Assembly: GCA_030522415.1 (NCBI GenBank)
Contig: CM060107.1
Span: forward strand, 48,762,307 to 48,826,306
Origin: Channallabes apus
Lineage: Eukaryota; Chordata; Actinopteri; Siluriformes; Clariidae
Direction of reading: 5' to 3'
Length of the DNA stretch: 64,000 nt
Part shown: one piece after another, positions 59,103 to 64,000 of the stretch
Numbering within the stretch: the stretch's first letter is position 1
Layout: the number at the start of each line of letters is the position of its first letter
Translations under genes and position numbers: made by a program
The notes under the pieces: generated by a model
The model's input: the letters and a program-made list of their open reading frames with translations, nothing else
Databases searched by the model: none
Told to the model about the DNA's origin: nothing

Positions 59103-60534
59103 CGTGGTTCTCAAAGTCTGGGGCGCGCCCCACTAGTGGAATACAGACATGACAGGTGGGGCGCAATGAACGGGAGGGAATTAGTGGAAAATAATAGGAA
59201 AGTACCTATTCTAATTCATGTTTTTCTTTATTGACAATAAAGATCGGACACTCAAAACTAAACTATCACACACAAAGAAATGGATCATTAATACACTTAA
59301 ATTAAAATAACATCAGAGAAAAAGTGGAACCATAGTGCAACAATAACGGTTTAATGTCGGCATGTTCATTGCAGAGGAACAATATATAAAGAAACATTCG
59401 TATTATATATGTAATTTCATTTATTCCAATGTGTATGCTGATGTTTCTGTATTTTTGTTAAAAATTTATATTTTATCAGGCAGTACTAGTCCGGCATTTC
59501 TAGTTTCCAGTGTGGCAACAAAGTTGCTTTTTGATCCTTCAGGCGCTGAACAGAAGGGAAGATCAATATCGTTCTACGCTTTTTGTTGGTGTGCGGTATT
59601 TTGCGATGATCCCTAAATCATTCGTTGCGCCGTAGAGAATAACGATGTTTATGCTTTTAAACATGTATAATTTAAGGCGGATGTAGCTTTAAAGACAATG
59701 TAGAGAGGAAAAATATGTGGGTATCTTATTTGCGGGTTTATTTACGCAGCTATTGAATTCGGAGATGTGAATATGCGAATATAAAACTAACTTTACCGCC
59801 GTCACAAACAGGTGTTATGCGCTGAAACGCCCCCCTGCCATGGATTGCCCCCCCCAACATAATCGCTATCAAATATCGTATTAGAACATAAATTCATAGG
59901 GTATTGGTTTAAAAATTACATGAGACAATAAAATAAAATAATATATAAATGTTTATTTGCATATTCATGACAAACCCCTAAAAAATAAATGTGCCACAAA
60001 ATAAACATTATAGAAGAATTTATATTAATGGTCTTGACGGCTGTCACATGCCTAGCGTTCATTATAATAGTAATATCATATTTGATAATAATAAACCTAT
60101 GAATTTATGTTCTAATATAATATTTGATAGCGATTAAGGTGGGGGGGGCAATCCATGGCAGGGGGGGCATTATAGCCTATGTTGCGCGTGGATTCATGGT
60201 GGGGATGGTAAGGCGCAGAGGAGAGACGTGTGTGTGTGTTGTGTTTTAAACCGCTGGCAGCAGACAGCACGAGACCGAACAAAGTAGGACGACACTTAGA
60301 GACAACACACTCCAGTCACGTTAATAAGCCACTAGACTTATTTGAAAGAAAGCTCTAGATAAGTGCCAAAGTAAGCCTGTTATAACAATTGCACGTGTAA
60401 TTGATCTGTTTTGAACTTGGTGTTATTTGATCTTATTGGTTTAGAAATTGATATTTCAATAAACTTGGCCGATTCCGTTATCATTTTGTTGACAAGTGGG
60501 GCTTGAATGACAGAAAATGTTTGAGAACCCCTGG
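59103..60534 (+). mobile_element. hAT (Charlie-like) non-autonomous element
   Basis: The left end CGTGGTTCTCAAAGTC and the right end TTTGAGAACCCCTGG match the Charlie-type CAGTGGTTCTCAAA end, with one base missing at left. Near-identical 8-bp flanks (CTTATAGC at 59095-59102, TTTATAGC at 60535-60542) look like a target-site duplication. No transposase motif was recognised in the 1.4 kb. Confidence 0.65.
59826..60176. repeat. Large foldback inside the hAT element
   Basis: About 80-bp arms (59826-59906 and 60091-60176) are inverted copies of each other: the left arm begins ACGCCCCCCTGCCATGGATT and its complement closes the right arm. The loop is about 185 bp. It looks like a separate foldback element nested in the hAT copy. 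Confidence 0.65.
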
Positions 60535-60601
60535 TTTATAGCAACGATGGCTGGCGTGAAGTCGTAGGTCATGAGAAGCCAACCACAACGTTTTATGTAA
60601 C

Positions 60602-61790
60602 AGCGGGGAAAATAAGTATTTGACACATCAGCATTTTTATCAGTAAGGGGATTTCTAAGTGGGCTATTGAAACAAAATTTCCACCAGATGTAGCCAACAA
60701 GCCAAATAATTAATTCATACAAAGAAATCAGAACATTTAAGTATTCTAGTTGAGTCATAATAAATAAAGTGAAATGACACAGGGAATAAGTATTGAACAC
60801 ATGAAGACAACAAGGTGCAAAATGGCATAGAAAGCCAGGAGATCACCTGAAATCTATCAGTATTGAGAGAGAAACTCTGCCCCTAACAGTACTAATGGAT
60901 ATCAGCTGCTTTAGTCCTAATTGTTGGCCTATAAAGGCTTCTCATTACCCAGGAGGCACACAGGAAAGACTTGATGATGTGGAAAAAGCAAATAACTCTC
61001 CCAAGATCTTCGTAATCTTATTGTTGAAAAGCATTCTGATGGGAATTGTCCAAAAATGGTCCAAAATGCTGAATGTTCCTGTGAGTACTGTGGGGGCCAT
61101 TACCCGGAAATCAGTTCATCATCAGTTCACCATAAACCCGGCCACGATCAGGTGCTCCACGTAAGCAATGCACTGAAGCGCCATGGCATCCATGCACGCT
61201 CACCACGCAAGATTCCATTGAAGAACAAAAAGCATGTTGAGGCTCAGTTAAACTTTGCAAAACAGCATTTGGAGAAGCCTGTGGATTATTGGGAGACTAT
61301 AGTATGGTCAGAAGAAAGCAAAATTGAACTTCATTCTACACACCATGTTTGGAGAAGAAATGGCTGAGTCCACCACCCCAAGAACATCATACCAACAGTT
61401 AAGTTTAGGGGTGGAAGAATCATGGTTTGGGGCTGCTTTTCAGCAAGGTGTACTGGCAGACTTCATATTATTGAAGGCAGGATTAATGAAGAAATGTACC
61501 GGGACATTCTGGATAAAAATCTGCAGCCATCTACCAGAAAATGAAAAGAGGGTGGACATTTCAGCAAGCAGCAATGATCCCAAACACAAGGCCAAGGAGA
61601 CAATGAAGTGGTTTCAAAGAACGAAAATCTTGAAGAACGAAAATCGTGAAGTTGCTTGAGTGTCCCAGTCAATCACCTGACCTAAATCCCATAGAAAATC
61701 TATGGAGAGAACCAAAGATCAAAGTTCATAAAAGAGGCCCAAGGAACCTTCAAGATTTAAAGACTTTTTCAAGGTTTAAAGACTTTATTT
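60602..61790 (+). mobile_element. Degenerate Tc1-like transposon (second family)
   Basis: Begins CAGCGGGGAAAATAAGTATT, a known kind of Tc1 end. Transposase parts in three frames: LNVPVSTVGAI near 61065, LNFAKQHLEKPVDYWETIVW near 61250, and NDPKHKAKETMKWF near 61575. The DDE region is interrupted by stops and frameshifts. Confidence 0.75.
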
Positions 61791-61799
61791 AAAGATTTG

Positions 61800-62235
61800 T
61801 GTGGAATCAATCAATCAATCCAATGAGTTTAGATTAATCAACATCAACATACCTGAAAAACTGCAAAGAATTCCAGTTTTTCAGTCAGTCAGACTGTAAA
61901 GACATTTTGATTGACACCTTCACCCTAACCTTCTCTTTTGAGGTCATTTGAGTTCGGTAAACTCGTTGTTGTGTTCAGGAAACCAGTTTGACATTATTTT
62001 AGCTGTGTGTGACCTGGTGTGTTATCCTGTGCTCATAAAGGGATAGACATGATTAGCAACAATACAAAGGAAGGCTGAAGGCTTTGGGCCCCTTGGTACT
62101 AAAGGGCCCAAAGTGTGCCAAGAAATGATCTCCACACTATTACACTACCAAGCCAGCCTGAACCATTGATACAAGTGTGCCAAGGTACAAGGCAAGATGG
62201 ATCCACAATTTCATGTTGTTCACACAGAGTCTGAT
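61800..62235. other. Unassigned stretch in intron 1 of the M20 peptidase gene
   Basis: No exon recognised. The part around 62050-62230 looks like decayed interspersed repeat (TTCATGTTGTTCACACAGAG), class unknown. Confidence 0.4.
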
Positions 62236-62244
62236 CCTACCATT

Positions 62245-62400
62245 TAAATGTCGCAGGAGAAATCGAGACTCAAATATTGTCCAATATTGAGATAGATATA
62301 CACTGTGTTCCACGTCAACAAGGAGGTGCCGGAGTCATGTTTTGGGCCGGAATCATGGGGCGAGATCTGGTAGGCCCCTGTAGGGTCCCTAAAGGTGTGA
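62245..62400 (+). mobile_element. Short Tc1/mariner-type transposase fragment
   Basis: Reads GVMFWAGIMGRDLVGPCRVP-like sequence with a frameshift, typical of the box between the first and second catalytic Asp. It lies directly upstream of the Tc1 copy at 62420. Confidence 0.5.
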
Positions 62401-62419
62401 AAATAATCTCTGCAAAGTA

Positions 62420-64000
62420 CAGTGGTGTGAAAAACTATTTGCCCCCCTCCTGATTTCTTATTCTTTTGCATGTTTGTCACACAAAATGTTTCTGATCATC
62501 AAACACATTTAACTATTAGTCAAAGATAACACAAGTAAACACAAAATGCAATTTTTAAAAGAGGGGTTTTATTATTTAGGGAGAAAAAAAATCCAAACCT
62601 ACATGGCCCTGTGTGAAAAAGTAATTGCCCCCTGAACCTAATAACTGGTTGGGCCACCCTTAGCAGCAATAACTGCAATCAAGCTTTTGCGATAACTTGC
62701 AACGAGTCTTTTACAGCGCTCTGGAGGAATTTTGGCCCACTCATCTTTGCAGAATTGTTGTAATTCAGCTTTATTTGAGGGTTTTCTAGCATGAACCGCC
62801 TTTTTAAGGTCATGCCACAACATCTCAATAGGATTCAGGTCAGGACTTTGACTAGGCCACTCCAAAGTCTTCATTTTGTTTTTCTTCAGCCATTCAGAGG
62901 TGGATTTGCTTGTGTGTTTTGGGTCATTGTCCTGCTGCAGCACCCAAGATCGCTTCAGCTTGAGTTGACGAACAGATGGCCGGACATTCTCCTTCAGGAG
63001 TTTTTGGTAGACAGTAGAATTCATGGTTCCATCAATCACAGCAAGCCTTCCAGGTCCTGAAGCAGCAAAACAACCCCAGACCATCACACTACCACCACCA
63101 TATTTTACTGTTGGTATGATGTTCTTTTTCTGAAATGCTGTGTTACTTTTACGCCAGATGTAACGGGACACGCACCTTCCAAAAAGTTAAACTTTTGTCT
63201 CGTCGGTCCAGAAGGTATTTTCCCAAAAGTCTTGGCAATCATTGAGATGTTTTTTACAAAATTGAGACGAGCCTTAATGTTCTTTTTGCTCAAAAGTGGT
63301 TTGCGCCTTGGAAACCTGCCATGCAGGCCGTTTTTGCCCAGTCTCTTTCTTATGGTGGAGTCATGAACACTGACCTTAATTGAGGCAAGTGAGGCCTGCA
63401 GTTCTTTAGATGTTGTCCTGGGGTCTTTTGTGGCCTCTCGGATGAGTCGTCTCTGCGCTCTTGGGGTAATTTTGGTCGGCCGGCCACTCCTGGGAAGGTT
63501 CACCACTGTTCCATGTTTTTGCCATTTGTGGATAATGGCTCTCACTGTGGTTCGCTGGAGTCCCAAAGCTTTAGAAATGGCTTTATAACCTTTACCAGAC
63601 TGATAGATCTCAATTACTTTTGTTCTCATTTGTTCCTGAATTTCTTTGGATCTTGGCATGATGTCTAGCTTTTGAGGTGCTTTTGGTCTACTTCTCTGTG
63701 TCAGGTAGCTCCTATTTAAGTGATTTCTTGATTGAAACAGGTGTGGCAGTAATCAGGCCTGGGGGTGACTACAGAAATTGAACTCAGGTGTGATAAACCA
63801 CAGTTAAGTTATTTTTTAACAAGGGGGGCAATCACTTTTTCACACAGGGCCATGTAGATTTGGAGTTTTTTTTCTCCCTTAATAACGTAAACCTTCATTT
63901 AAAAACTGCATTTTGTGTTCAATTATGTTATCTTTGACTAATAGTTAACGGTTTTTGATGAGCAGAAACATTTAAGTGTGACAAACATGCAAAAGAATAA
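62420..64000 (-). mobile_element. Tc1-family transposon (family T, copy 2), cut by window end
   Basis: The same family as 31229-32848, in the opposite orientation, starting CAGTGGTGTGAAAAACTATT after TA at 62418-62419. By comparison with copy 1 only a few tens of bases of the far inverted repeat are missing beyond 64000. The two copies are nearly identical over their length. Confidence 0.9.
62638..63659 (-). pseudogene. Tc1-type transposase, inactivated copy
   Basis: Near-identical to the 340-residue transposase of copy 1, but broken into two open parts (63659-63105 and 63171-62638). Compared with copy 1 there is a one-base deletion in the codon after LNF, close to the first catalytic Asp, and a G-to-T change that makes a stop a little downstream. 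The DNA-binding half and the second Asp and Glu are still readable. Confidence 0.88.

Noticed and set aside
62420..64000. Minus-strand host gene at the window end
   Set aside because: The reading is a Tc1 transposase inside inverted repeats, near-identical to the copy at 31 kb.

Overview
The window is vertebrate genomic DNA, almost certainly from a teleost fish. It has many-exon genes with short GT-AG introns, dense Tc1/mariner-type transposons with TA target sites, tRNA-headed SINEs with an ATGA-type tail, an RTE-like LINE and long CA/GT microsatellites. The repeat mix would fit a catfish or another otophysan, but that assignment is only an inference. I see no prokaryotic features, CRISPR array or operon.

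From 2032 to 47957 (+) the window is filled by the 3' three quarters of hemicentin-1 (HMCN1), a giant secreted extracellular-matrix protein. In order I can place 36 immunoglobulin domains (w1-w36, probably the last 36 of the 44 in vertebrate HMCN1), six thrombospondin type-1 repeats, a nidogen-type G2F beta-barrel, eight calcium-binding EGF domains and the fibulin-type C-terminal module with its stop codon. Every boundary between domains that lies on an intron is phase 1, so the gene is a string of symmetrical cassettes. The 5' part (signal peptide, VWA domain, about eight Ig domains) lies outside the window.

The HMCN1 introns hold most of the repeats: an intact 1,620-bp Tc1-family transposon (31229-32848), a broken RTE-like LINE (about 15865-17818), degraded Tc1 and mariner copies, several deletion-derivative TA-flanked elements and SINEs. 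A pair of related elements in opposite orientation (39829-40650 and 43189-44172) brackets the last G2F exon and the first five EGF exons.

Tail to tail with HMCN1 on the minus strand lies ARPC5, the p16 subunit of the Arp2/3 actin-nucleating complex. It has four coding exons between 53411 and 51144 that assemble in frame to 150 residues. Its first intron carries a minor-spliceosome (U12) donor and branch site and appears to have AT-AA ends.

At 57938 (+) starts the first coding exon of a peptidase M20 family gene best matching PM20D2. Its promoter has a tandemly duplicated block with NRF1-, YY1- and CRE-like sites. The rest of that gene lies beyond the window. From 58419 to the end the sequence is mostly repeats: a SINE, a hAT/Charlie-like non-autonomous element with a large foldback inside it, a degraded Tc1, and a second, broken copy of the same Tc1 family as at 31 kb, cut by the window end.
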